Assembly (NCBI GenBank): GCA_002633005.1
Contig: NMRA01000038.1
Location: forward strand, 35,443 to 90,143
DNA: 54,701 nt
DNA from: Phoronis australis
Taxonomy: Eukaryota > Phoronida > Phoronidae
Reading direction: 5' to 3'
Shown here: positions 26,701-36,487 of the stretch, piece by piece
How the letters are laid out: each line of letters opens with the position of its first letter
How positions within the stretch are numbered: the stretch's first letter is position 1
Position numbers and translations under genes: made by a program
Notes under the pieces: generated by a model
What the model was told of the DNA's origin: nothing
What the model saw: the letters and a program-made list of their open reading frames with translations, nothing else
The model's database searches: none

Positions 26701-27863
26701 CTCGGGTAAATTCACATCTGCAAAAATGGTACGATACTTTCTTCAGCGTTTGCTGCACGCGTCAGTGAGACTGCTGCACGTGCCACGAATCACCTCCTAC
26801 TATGACAGTCAAATGCACATAAACAGAACAGACCTAACCTATGATCTGTTTACGCCAAAACACAGATGCAGCGTCGTTTACCGGTAGGATAAAGTAAGCC
26901 AGGTTCGATAATAATTTATGAGTTCATGTCCTTGGTAAAATCCCCATCTCACACACTGGATTTACGGGACATCCAATCAAAATGGAAAAACAACCTTTGC
27001 ACAACATAAATCATATAGTTTATCAGTTTCCAAACACTAAACCAAATCCTTACACGTTAAGTCAAGGATAGTCTGTAACCCCACACATTAAACTCATACT
27101 TTGCTGGAGGCATCAAATCGCGAATTACTACATTCTATACTTGATTCTCGAATAGTAGATTGTTATCTAGTATCAATGTCAATGACAGCTATTTCCAAAG
27201 TGTATTGGCGTCGCAAATGGCCGAAATACCAAACGCTCAGGTTACCTTATTAACTGACAATAGTCGCGACAGTGGATTGTAAGCCATATTGTAGTATGAC
27301 AATAAGCGATCAACAGAAAGGCAACACGTGAGAACAACAAGATTAGACAGACGTCCGCGAGGATTTTGATTAAGTTTTTAACTTTACTTAGAGTGACGGA
27401 AAAAATCTTAGGTCCCTTTAAGATTTCTTTACTCGGTCTTGTAGCTCTCACAGATGTTAAACAGTAAAGCAGACAGTGAAATGACGTCATTGGTCATACA
27501 TATAACCAAGAAGAACACTGTTCCTTTTTGTTAGGGATGGACATGATATTGTCAACAGTTTTACCTAGGTAGCAGTTCCCTGGTCGGAATGTTCCAGTTA
27601 CTGATTTTTACATGATACATGTACTAACTAACCCCGTCCTAGCAGTACCAGCATAGATGCATGATTAGCGAAATTTAAACAAGTTAAAAATTAAGATTAT
27701 ACTCGACCGCTGAGTGTTTTTGTGGAATGTACACAGTGCTTCGGCATCAAGATGATGATATTCTACGTTATATAATGTACTTACCAGATTTCCCCACTTT
27801 CTCGCCGCCAAGAACCACAATACGCACAGGTCCCGTCATCTTTGACCGCACCATTGTCACCAT
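20300..27863 (-). CDS. RASL11/RERG-like small GTPase, four coding exons
   Basis: Ras-superfamily GTPase of the RASL11/RERG/RASL12 group, rebuilt from exons 27785-27863, 25383-25439, 22370-22446 and 20300-20746. All three introns are GT-AG and the phases agree (1, 1, 0). The product is 219 aa. Seen: P-loop GGEKVGKS (residues 19-26), then AVTVRFLTRRFIGEY (27-41), switch II start MEILDACHSE (62-71), the hydrophobic strand AIVIVYSICD, G4-like GNMTDLDHRRQV (124-135) and G5-like FYEVSAADD (151-159). Odd residues in Ras numbering: Gly12 is Glu, Thr35 is Glu, Gly60 is His, Gln61 is Ser, and Lys117 of NKxD is Met. RASL11-type proteins are known to depart from the canon at several of these sites. The tail is Lys/Arg-rich (KTKTKEIERKPSL) with no CaaX box, as in RERG and RASL11. 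Methionines 4 and 9 are alternative starts; M1 is the most upstream one I see. It probably signals without ordinary GAP-stimulated hydrolysis, which is inference. RASL11 and RERG cannot be separated by eye. Confidence 0.9.
22370..22446 (-). CDS. GTPase exon 3: beta-2/beta-3 and switch II start
   Basis: 77 nt between the acceptor tctttctttttcag (ending at 22447) and the donor gtgagt (from 22369). After AT, which completes Asp46, 25 codons run through MLYQYNLMMDDC to MEILDACHSE. MEILD matches the beta-3 strand of RERG, but the invariant TAGQ that follows in Ras is ACHS here. The exon is too short for ORF searches. Confidence 0.88.
24018..24263 (-). pseudogene. Decayed LINE C-terminal fragment inside GTPase intron 2
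   Basis: The block KLKWFQDRIQHKVIATKVDL, followed later by VSILHHVLRGC, resembles the L1/Tx1 C-terminal block (KLxWFQxRIxHRILxTN ... hxFxxC). Only about 80 residues are recognisable, without flanking RT. It lies on the same strand as the host gene. Confidence 0.5.
25383..25439 (-). CDS. GTPase exon 2: alpha-1 and switch I
   Basis: 57 nt between the acceptor tcatctttcag (ending at 25440) and the donor gtaagg (from 25382). It encodes VTVRFLTRRFIGEYNSEI, the helix after the P-loop and the start of switch I. The first two bases complete Ala27; the last base opens Asp46, finished in exon 3. Glu stands where Ras has Thr35. Confidence 0.9.
27785..27863 (-). CDS. GTPase exon 1: start codon and P-loop
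   Basis: 79 nt: ATG at 27863-27861, 26 codons and one base of a split codon. It ends TCT-G, followed by the donor gtaagt at 27784. It encodes the N-terminus and the P-loop GGEKVGKS. The split codon G|CA (Ala) is completed in exon 2, giving GKSAVTVRF as in RERG and RASL11. Confidence 0.9.
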
Positions 27864-27925
27864 AATATAAATTCTTGGTTGTCTATTTATGTCTCCCGGA
27901 TGATATCACGTCCCTTGAAAGAGGC

Positions 27926-28010
27926 TCTATAAATTCAAGTGTTCCTCAAGCCGAGAACAAACACGACTTTATACCCCTGATAATGGTGACGTCACGAGGT
28001 CACGTGGGCG
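27926..28010 (-). promoter_or_regulatory. TATA + CRE + E-box core promoter of the GTPase gene
   Basis: Reading on the minus strand toward the ATG at 27863, the order is CACGTG E-box (28001-28006), a full palindromic CRE TGACGTCA (27987-27994), a TATA box GGTATAAAG (TATAAAG at 27967-27973), then a second AT-rich TTTATAGAG (about 27926-27933). The TATA box lies about 105 bases before the ATG, leaving room for a start site near 27940 and a short 5' leader. A CRE directly upstream of TATA is the classic layout of CREB-responsive promoters. The transcription start itself is inferred. Confidence 0.6.
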
Positions 28011-28420
28011 CCAAACAGGAATTCGAACTGACTCGCACTTGCCGGGTGATCTTCCGACATTGACAGATTACATTGAACATGCATTCGCGACCTGCAAATT
28101 ATGAACTGACCAGGTCGCAATCTACAAAGCCAATATACCTACTCCTTGAGGTTGAACAACAATCCCTCCTGAGACTGCGGTGACTACTCCCAGCTAAAAG
28201 TAGCCCATGATTTGTTAAGTCAGCTATTTAATACCTTGTTGAGGTCAGCCGGGTCGCAAACTTTGATTACTCAGCGCCGATCGACATTTTCACGGATGCC
28301 AGACTGCTGCGTCCCAGTTCAACCGAACATGATCCCGACCCTGGATAGGGAGGATCATCTTTGTTGAGGTAGGGGTGGTCAGTTGGGCTCCAGTAGAAAT
28401 CTCGGGTCATTATCCGTGTA

Positions 28421-29903
28421 AAAAATGAAAATCTTATACCCACGTGCCGTCTCCCACATTTGAACGGCTGAAAGTTGACTTAACCAGCGTTGAAACTTAA
28501 TTGACGAACATACATGTATACTGGCAGTGGTCTCGCACCGTGCCCGTCTTTCCAGAAAAAAATGTCATCGGGGATCGTAAACCGGGATCCTTGCGGCGGA
28601 AACTGAATTTCTCACTTTTATGGACGTAGTGAGCCTCAACGTTAATCTTATGCATAATCACAATTAAGTTATACAGAATTTATTGTTCTCCTTTTGTACA
28701 GCGGTTTAATTTCTGCCAAACTGAATTTACATCAAAAGTGTGCTAGATGTGACCTGAAAAATACCCATAGAGCGGCATGTTCCCGGTCGTTGACTGCCCC
28801 CGCATGGGATTTACCAGCTAGGGCTTTCAGAATACGCAAGAACTTACACGAGTTGAGTAGTGGCGATCACTCGATTTGCCGGTCTGTAATGGCGTGATCT
28901 TTCGTTTTTTGGGTCTTCGAAAGTTAGCTGTGTCTTCTTACCCATGTACCTCCTTAGTGCACCTGACGAGCCCAAGCACCATAATGTTCACTCACGCACG
29001 CCTCTCCTCTTTCGTGGAAGCATGTATTGCCCCCTCCCGATCCATCGATTTTCGTGTCTCGAGGACACACACTTCATTTCTTTGCTCAGGCACGGACCAA
29101 CCGTGCCCCGACACATGATTCCTAGCCCGGCCACCGTTCCCTTCACTCGCGCAACTTCACATAATNAAAATGAAAATCTTATACCCACGTGCTGTCTCCC
29201 ACATTTGAACCGTTGAAAGTGGACTTAACCAGCGTTGAAACTTAATTGACGAACATATACTGGCAGTGGTCTCGCACAGTGCCCGTCTTTCCAGAAAAAA
29301 TGTCATCGGGGATCGTAAACCGGGATCCTTGCGGCGGAAACTGAATTTCTCACTTTTATGGACGTAGTGAGCCTCAACGTTAATTTTATGCATAATCACA
29401 ATTAAGTCATACAGAATTTATTGTTCTCCTTTTGTACAGCGGTTTAATTTCTGCCAAACTGAATTTACATCAAAAGTGTGCTAAATGTGACCTGAAAAAT
29501 ACCCATAGAGCGGCATGTTCCCGGTCGTTGACTGCCCCCGCATGGGATTTACCAGCTAGGGCTTTCAGAATACGCAAGAACTTGCACGAGTTGAGTAGTG
29601 GCGATCACTCGATTTGCCGGTCTGTAATGGCGTGATCTTTCGTTTTTTGGGTCTTCGAAAGTTAGCTGTGTCTTCTTACCCATGTACCTCCTTAGTGCAC
29701 CTGACGAGCCCAAGCACCATAATGTTCACTCACGCACGCCTCTCCTCTTTCGTGGAAGCATGTATTGCCCCCTCCCGATCCATCGATTTTCGTGTCTCGA
29801 GGACACACACTTCATTTCTTTGCTCAGGCACGGACCAACCGTGCCCCGACACATGATTCCTAGCCCGGCCACCGTTCCCTTCACTCGCGCAACTTCACAT
29901 AAT
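28421..29903. repeat. ~740-bp tandem duplication joined by one N (likely allelic)
   Basis: 28421-29165 and 29167-29903 are near-identical direct copies. Differences seen by eye are about ten substitutions, one 6-base deletion and one 1-base deletion. A single N at 29166 sits exactly at the join. The left flank of copy 1 and right flank of copy 2 are unique. This is what an assembler leaves when two haplotype contigs are placed end to end. No gene is recognised; the repeated open frames within are not supported. Confidence 0.75.
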
Positions 29904-30142
29904 GTAAAATCTACACGCACAATGGCAACTGCTGGAATGTCTCTAGTTGTAAATACATTCTCGCTAATTTTTGAGGATACTTTTTTTTAAACAGAATCAT
30001 TTCACCACTGCTGCCTTTGCGACACAGTGCACAGCATTTAAAACAAAAAAAGTGAAAATGTTGTACAACCCTATTTGCTATCCCAGTACTGCATGACGTG
30101 TCTACAGGCCCTTTGATGCCGGCTGTGACGTCGACGCGTAGA

Positions 30143-30265
30143 CATGGAAGGCGCACCACAAGGGACTGGGGCAGGGGCTATATTCCCCAATTTTTTCAGT
30201 ACTGTGTAGCCCATGGTCTATGGACGATTCACCACAGAGGGGCTATAGCCCCACTTTTTTCCAAA
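30143..30265. repeat. ~70-bp palindromic repeat, copy 1 plus partial copy
   Basis: Orientation opposite to the 49706 copy: ATGGAAGGCGCACCACA at one end, CTGTGTAGCCCATGG at the other, with a GGGGCTATA core. A partial copy (ACCACAGAGGGGCTATAGCC) follows directly. Confidence 0.55.
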
Positions 30266-31889
30266 GACACGTTTGATATGATTGAATGAGAGTCAAGTAA
30301 TAGAAAAGAAACGAAAGAGCAACCGTGAACACTGTTTTGACCGGCGAAAACGGGATGAACCAGTTGAATGGAATAGACGTTTTGAAGTTATTAACCAGAG
30401 CTATAAAACAATAAAATCCGTTGAAGTCTTTGGGATTTTATTACACATCATCAATTTTCGTCGTTGTCTGCCAGATATTCGTTGAAATCAAGGTCGGTGA
30501 CTTCACCAGCGTTTAACATGTTCTGACATATCAATGATTTGGACTTATCTCAGCCAACAGAGCGTTTGACTGTGACGCGAGAATGTCAGGCTCGATTCCA
30601 CGCTATGGCTGAACTCAGAAAAAATGCGCCAAACGCAAAAATTTTGTGCGCGGGTATGCCCGAACAACGCGCGGTCAAAGAAGTCCAACTGACTTGCTGT
30701 GGTAAAATTATACACGTACTGTACGTCGGCGAATATTTTCGTATGCGCGCTAAGGTACCACGATCGCATAAGGGGAATCACCCAGGAAGTTGAACGTTAA
30801 TAAAAAGCCCAGCAACACTAACACTTGCTCACAATGCAACACGTACGTGTCACAGTTGTCCTGCTCCCGTGCAAACGCACAAGTCACTATCTCATAATTG
30901 TAATTGTTATGTTATTTTTCATGGTGCAGGCAAGCTTTTGAGATGCAATTCTGACACCAAGAAATTGACAGAAATGGCAAATACGATGCTGGATTATCAA
31001 CCTAACCGTTATTAATAATCAATTAAGGGACCTCTGACATTTTGAAAAGTAGGCCAGCCATGCAATCCGTTTTTCTAGCTCCATGATGGAGGAGTATTCA
31101 ATTGAAGACGGGCCTATTGACTGATGGGCGCAGAATAAATGTTTTCTGTCCGTCAATGTATATGCAGCATGGGGGGATTGGAGAACTAAGCAATTTATCC
31201 TTACTTTTTAAAGCCCAGTCTATATCTTTTGGTTCCGTTAAAACTACTTTAGATTACTGGAACTCTTTCATTTTTATAGCATACCAAGAGTGGAGGCTTT
31301 ATCTCGTTGGAATGACAGGCCCTGCATGCTCGCGTTTCTCTTCATCCTCACTGCCACCTTGCGGCGTATCAAGGCAAGTGTAAGCACTAAGTATGTAAGA
31401 TCACTGGGTGTTATGAAAAACAGCGAATTGTTTTCTGACCTTCGGTTGCTCCGTGTATATACAGGAAATTGCAGTGACTAGATAGCTAACCAAAAAAACA
31501 ATATGGCAGTTCGTCCGCTATTTCAGCAGTGTGTCGAAGCGTGTTCAATAGAGTGAGCGCCCGCGAGCGATTTGAGCACCCTCGTTGAGGTAGGCTAATT
31601 TACACATAAGGAAAGCACCAGAAATGAAACCCGGTGATCAACATATACTTGCCGCCAAAAATAAAACAAGAGCGTGAGGAAATATTGAGTCCAGTTATTA
31701 ATCCCGGTAATTAACATGGGGGGCTCAGACCCCGGCCATTGCAAGCGTGCGAGCGAGACCACCGGTGCAACCGTTTTGCGCAGAGGAACACCTTTAGAGT
31801 TCCAGCCGCGTGCGCCCATCCGACCGTACTCTGCGGTTCAGTGCCCGAAAAAAAGCGTTGGGACCCCCGTTATATATGTTATTCTACAT

Positions 31890-32012
31890 CCGCCACTGTA
31901 CGTGTAGCCCCCCCCCCAGCCCCGTTTTTGCACCGCCCATAGACCTTGGGTGGCGTAGCATTGAAAAAAGTGGGGAGCTACACCCCCCAGCCATCTATGG
32001 TGCGCCGCCCAT
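31890..32012. repeat. Palindromic repeat, two adjacent copies
   Basis: A good copy at about 31948-32012 (GGGTGGCGTAGCATTGAAAA ... TATGGTGCGCCGCCCAT) is preceded by a degraded one at about 31890-31940 that also ends ACCGCCCAT. Confidence 0.5.
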
Positions 32013-33534
32013 CATAATACAAGATAAATCATGGTCAAGCCTTCGTCCTGAGAAAGCTCTGACTGGATATCAGTATGATTAGAAACGCTAGAATTGGCTT
32101 ATGGAGGTGCAAAGAATCGAAGAAAAAGAAACGATTGACATCCGTTCAGTGATAATTGATACACGAGGGACATTTGAAGCTTCGACGAATACTCGAGGTA
32201 TTCCGAGAAATGGTCACGCCGACTTCACCTAGTCTTTGGTCTAAGTTAGTATGCCATCTCAAAATTGTCCCCATCTTTGACCTGCACGCAGTAAGAAGAA
32301 TAATGATCATGATAATAATAATCCTCCGACGTAACATTGCAGCTGATTCCAAAAGAAAGGTTCAAAGTATGAAAATATCCTTCATCTGACTTTGTATTTA
32401 CCGTGGCACAACCAATTTATTAGTTTAATATGACGTGCGATAACACGTGCATGCATGAGGTTAGTCGAAAACAGGAATTAAACATAATCTGGGACATCTC
32501 TGAGCAAGACAAAAAAATTCTAAAATTTAGGCGAAATTTAATCAGTAAACAATGGAATGGCTAAAACTCAAAGAGTTCGACACGAATTCAATTCACCGTT
32601 GAATTTTTTTATTATTGTATATTTTAGCTTGGCCTACTACAAGCCTGCAGAATCTGAAAGTCAAATGGATTTCAAATTAAATCAATGACTGATTCTTTTG
32701 AAAACGGAAAAATGTCTTTGCCTGATGTCAGTTTTAAGTTATGACAGCTTTAATTATAATTACTGATTTTCTTACGCCGGTGTAAGTGAAAGGTTTTTCT
32801 TGTTTTTGAGTACCTCTGATTTTAACGTTTTCGTTTTTGTAAAGAGTTCTACGTAATTAAACGTTTTCTGTAGTGTCTTGTTTTGATGCTCCGCATGTCT
32901 CCGACGGAATAAAAAAAACATTAGGGTTCACAGTATATGAGCTATTTTAGTTCAGCAAATAGCATCACAAACGCAAACGCGCCAATTTTAAAATTACGAC
33001 TTCCGGTGCATTTCGTTAGATATCATTGTTTTCCAGTCGGGTCCTCATTCAAAGGTGTACATTTCAAACATAAAATTTACCGCATTTACCTGGGCTATTT
33101 TATGCTTATACTGTACTAAATAAATGACGAATTCAGGTTCAGGTTTCCAAGGTGTTTCACTTGAATGAGTTTTAATGAGAAAGGCGGTGATATCTTTAAG
33201 TAGTTAAAAGAAAAAGGTGAAAAATTGAGAAGGTATATACTAAATACTGTTAGAAAAAAAGAAGGAAAAGAGAGGACCTCTCAAAAGTAGCATTTTTGAA
33301 ACAGTTTGGGTGAGCGCTGTGAAAATAGATGTAATATTGGATTACGAAGTTACGTTTTGTACAGTACTGTGATAAGCTCGTGATTACGAGCAAAACTTTG
33401 TTTTGGCTATGATCATAATCACTGTATCCAATGCTGGAGAAATCAGGTTGTGCAGGTCACGTGAGCTCTGAAATTGTTTACACGCAGTCGCGGATTTAGA
33501 TTTGTCATAATGTTATAGACGGCGGCCTATTATT

Positions 33535-33700
33535 CAGTGCTGTAGTGGTAAAATTAGATGTACATGTAAGTAGGCGCCCAAAGCCCACCACTGCATCACT
33601 TTCGAGCACTGAACGTAGCTTACGGTGCGTAGGCGCTACGTTCAAGTACCAACAGGCGGTTGGCTGCGCCTACCTGCGCCTTCGCCCCACTACAGCACTG
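33535..33700. mobile_element. 166-bp hAT-like MITE
   Basis: CAGTGCTGTAGTGG at the left and its exact complement CCACTACAGCACTG at the right (14-bp terminal repeats). The CAGTG start is typical of hAT ends. The flanking octamers (33527-33534 and 33701-33708) match at 5 of 8 positions, consistent with a decayed 8-bp duplication. The interior is rich in GGCGC/GCGCC. Confidence 0.55.
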
Positions 33701-34087
33701 CTTTTGTGAAACGTTATCACTTGCAAGATTACTGTTTTTGCACGAAATTAAGAGTTTTAAAGAAAACGTGATTCAATAAATGGTGCTGCCGTGGACCCAC
33801 CGTCACTGGCCCCACCATCGTCACCCACAGGAGCATGACCACATGTCACGTGCGTTAACCTGTTTTCACAGAATCAGACAGCTCATTCCCCTCGGCGTAA
33901 ACAATGCATGACAATAACAAGAAAGTCATGAACCAGAAATGTTGGGAGTACATTAGTGTCTCCAGTTGTTGAAATACTAAACTGCACCTAGGACACTGCA
34001 GAGAAGATATACATGTAGGAGTTTGCTACGCGCGGTTAGCTGCGACCGAGTGAGTTGGTTTCTGAGGCGTATACACATTTACATACA

Positions 34088-34199
34088 CATATTTCATTGA
34101 AGACACGACTTTGTTCTGTTTTTACGAGTTTAATTCCAGTTCTTTCAAACTCTCTATTTAGAACAGAACAGAACAAAGTCGTATCTTCAATGAAATATG
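34088..34199. repeat. Hairpin with 33-bp arms
   Basis: Left arm 34088-34120 (CATATTTCATTGAAGACACG ...) and right arm 34167-34199 are reverse complements with one mismatch and a 46-base spacer. No flanking duplication was noticed. Confidence 0.85.
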
Positions 34200-36282
34200 C
34201 ATACGAGAAAGATTACTGCTAAATTATAGTGATATACAGATACATACACATGTAGCCTACCTTTAACATGTACATAAGAGTACAGCTCGGTAGCAGCCCC
34301 TCATCATCACAAACTTTAGTCGTGTTTTCAACGAAGTTTATATATCAATAAATAAATAATATAATGTATTGTAACGTCGTGCGGAAAATGACGAATACTT
34401 TATTAAGCGTGATGTGGGGATGAACTATTTGGGAAGGGGTGATTATTTTGGGGCAATATGGCCTCTACACGCTTATAAACATGTAATTGATGTGTGTGGA
34501 ACGACGCGACTGCACCGAATTTTTACAAAACTTGACGGTGGTCGAAATTTTAAAAGCGACCATACATGTAAATCCATGCATTCTGTCAAAAAAACAAGTT
34601 TTGACTACTTATTGTCATAACATTTACATTTTCATATCCTTTACACAGTTTAAAATTGATAACTGCGCTCGAGAGGAACTGGCAGTTTGTTATTTCCATA
34701 CCGAGGTCATAAAAGTTTAAGTCTCAACATGATCTCAAAATTTATGAGCTTGGTGTGAAGAAATACATGTAAGTGTCAATTCTGACTACCCAAGTCCTGA
34801 AATCACGCCTATCTTGACTGGTGAATAATTCATGACAAATTTCACAACGGTGGGCTTAAATCAAAAGTTGTTTTGACAGAAAGTACAGATTGACAGATGG
34901 GAATGCTGCTTTAAGAAAGTTTGTAAAGCAAAATGTTTGCTAAAGCATATCTTAACCGAAAAGTTGGGGGAAACCGATTTCTGTCCGCCCTAGCTTGCAA
35001 CATTGGATGAGAGGCGCTCACCCACCCTGCTCTCCGCTTTTTACGCCCTATTACCCTTGTTGTAATTACGAGGCTTTTAGTGTGGTCAAGATTTTTGCCT
35101 GCACATGAGTTTGTGGCAGAGGAAACCTTGCTAAAATTCGACGTTATGCTCAACACGTGTGTTCATAATGCTTTTTAACGGCTTTGAGAACTAAACGTTT
35201 AACGTTTTCAAATTATTTTACGGATTTTATTTGGCACAGTAGCGTAAATCATGCCCCGCACAAGTCCTCTACGTTTCAACCGCAATCTATTCTAAGCCAG
35301 TCGAGACGTCACCACGTATATCAGTCGAGTACCGGCAGCTTCTTCCGACTTCTGTCGTGTTTTAATAAATACTTCAAAATTTATTGCGCCATTTCCCATA
35401 TAATTTATTTAATATAACGTCGTCGTTGAGTGATTCACTCAATCATCGACATGGCAATAAAACGCGCGGAGTAATAAAAACATGGTTGCACTTACAGGGC
35501 GTATAAAACTTCCATATCGTGATATATGCTACGCCAGAGGGGACTGAATTATATCAAACTTAAATATACTTTAGCAGACGCTGCCCTCTGCCCTTGTAGT
35601 AGCGTTCCTTAAATAACCACTTTGACGCAACCGGTGCGGAAATAATTGTCTTCATTTATACGAGTACGGATGGTGAAATTGTTGTGCGTGAACTAAGAGC
35701 TTGATCTTACGATCGCGTATGCGTGAGCATGGAATACCTGAGGAAACTTGACAATTTACTCAAATTATTACGTTCACGTTTATAAAATATCCACTGCACT
35801 AAAGCATGTTACGTGATGTTAACGAAATGATGTAAATTTTAACCAACTTTTATTATCTCCATTTAACAATGCTGTATACAAGTTCAGATAAATGAAAAAA
35901 TTGGTGATCGTGGGGCTACTAATTACAAAAAAAATTATACTGAACAAAAACTTTGATCATCTCCGAAAGAAATTAAACAAAACCAGTTGTTCACAACTTG
36001 CAGCCGACAACTGAATTTGGCGGTGTACTGACCAGAACTTTTAACCAAAAACAGCTGAGAGAAAAATAATAAGTTAAAACTTCGGTCATATATTACAACC
36101 TTTTGTTCGATGTATGTAAGATGCATGATTTAATTTTCGGGATCCCTAAGCTAAGTTTGATAACTTTAGGGTCCCTTTAATGGTGGAATACGTGAATCTC
36201 TTGGACCTCATCACCTGGACGCTGCGGGTCCATAGAAGCCGGTTTTGTAATGGGCGCATTATACGAGGTAGGCCTACATGTG
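34200..36282. other. No gene recognised
   Basis: AT-rich intergenic DNA with scattered short frames. 30540-33534 outside the listed repeats is similar, as are 36488-38690 and 39154-40575. Confidence 0.4.
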
Positions 36283-36487
36283 CAGAGGCAGATCTACGTT
36301 TTCAGTAAGGGGGGGGGGTTAGGATTCGCGCGAAACCGAGGTACGTAGCGCCGAGCGGAGGGAAGGTCAAGAGGGGGTTTCCCCTCCCGTGTAAGGTTTT
36401 TTTGGTTTTTAGTAGCTGATTTCGTTTTCCTGCCGACATTTTTTTAATTTATATTTTTGATCCTGTCCCCCCGTACATCCGCCTCTG
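36283..36487. mobile_element. 205-bp MITE with CAGAGGC ends
   Basis: The left end CAGAGGCAGATCTACG is followed by a G-run; the right end carries a C-run and GTACATCCGCCTCTG. ATGTG flanks both ends (36278-36282 and 36488-36492), a 5-bp duplication. The interior is non-coding, with a GGAAACCCCCTC-like core. Confidence 0.6.

Larger units (their letters stand above)
20747..27784 (-). other. Three introns of the GTPase gene
   Basis: Introns span 27784-25440 (2,345 nt), 25382-22447 (2,936 nt) and 22369-20747 (1,623 nt). Apart from a decayed LINE fragment at 24018-24263, I see nothing coding in them. Open frames at 25434-25694 and 22423-22764 are incidental overlaps with exon edges. Confidence 0.8.

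Noticed and set aside
28694-29990. Repeated open frames in the tandem copies
   Set aside because: They recur only because the DNA is duplicated; no family resemblance or splice structure.
30539-30793. 84-codon frame with LRKNAPNAKI and LTCCGKIIHVLYVG
   Set aside because: Somewhat protein-like but matches no family I know and has no supporting exon signals.
36165-36182. AGGGTCCCTTTAA as a transposon end
   Set aside because: No matching inverted end nearby.
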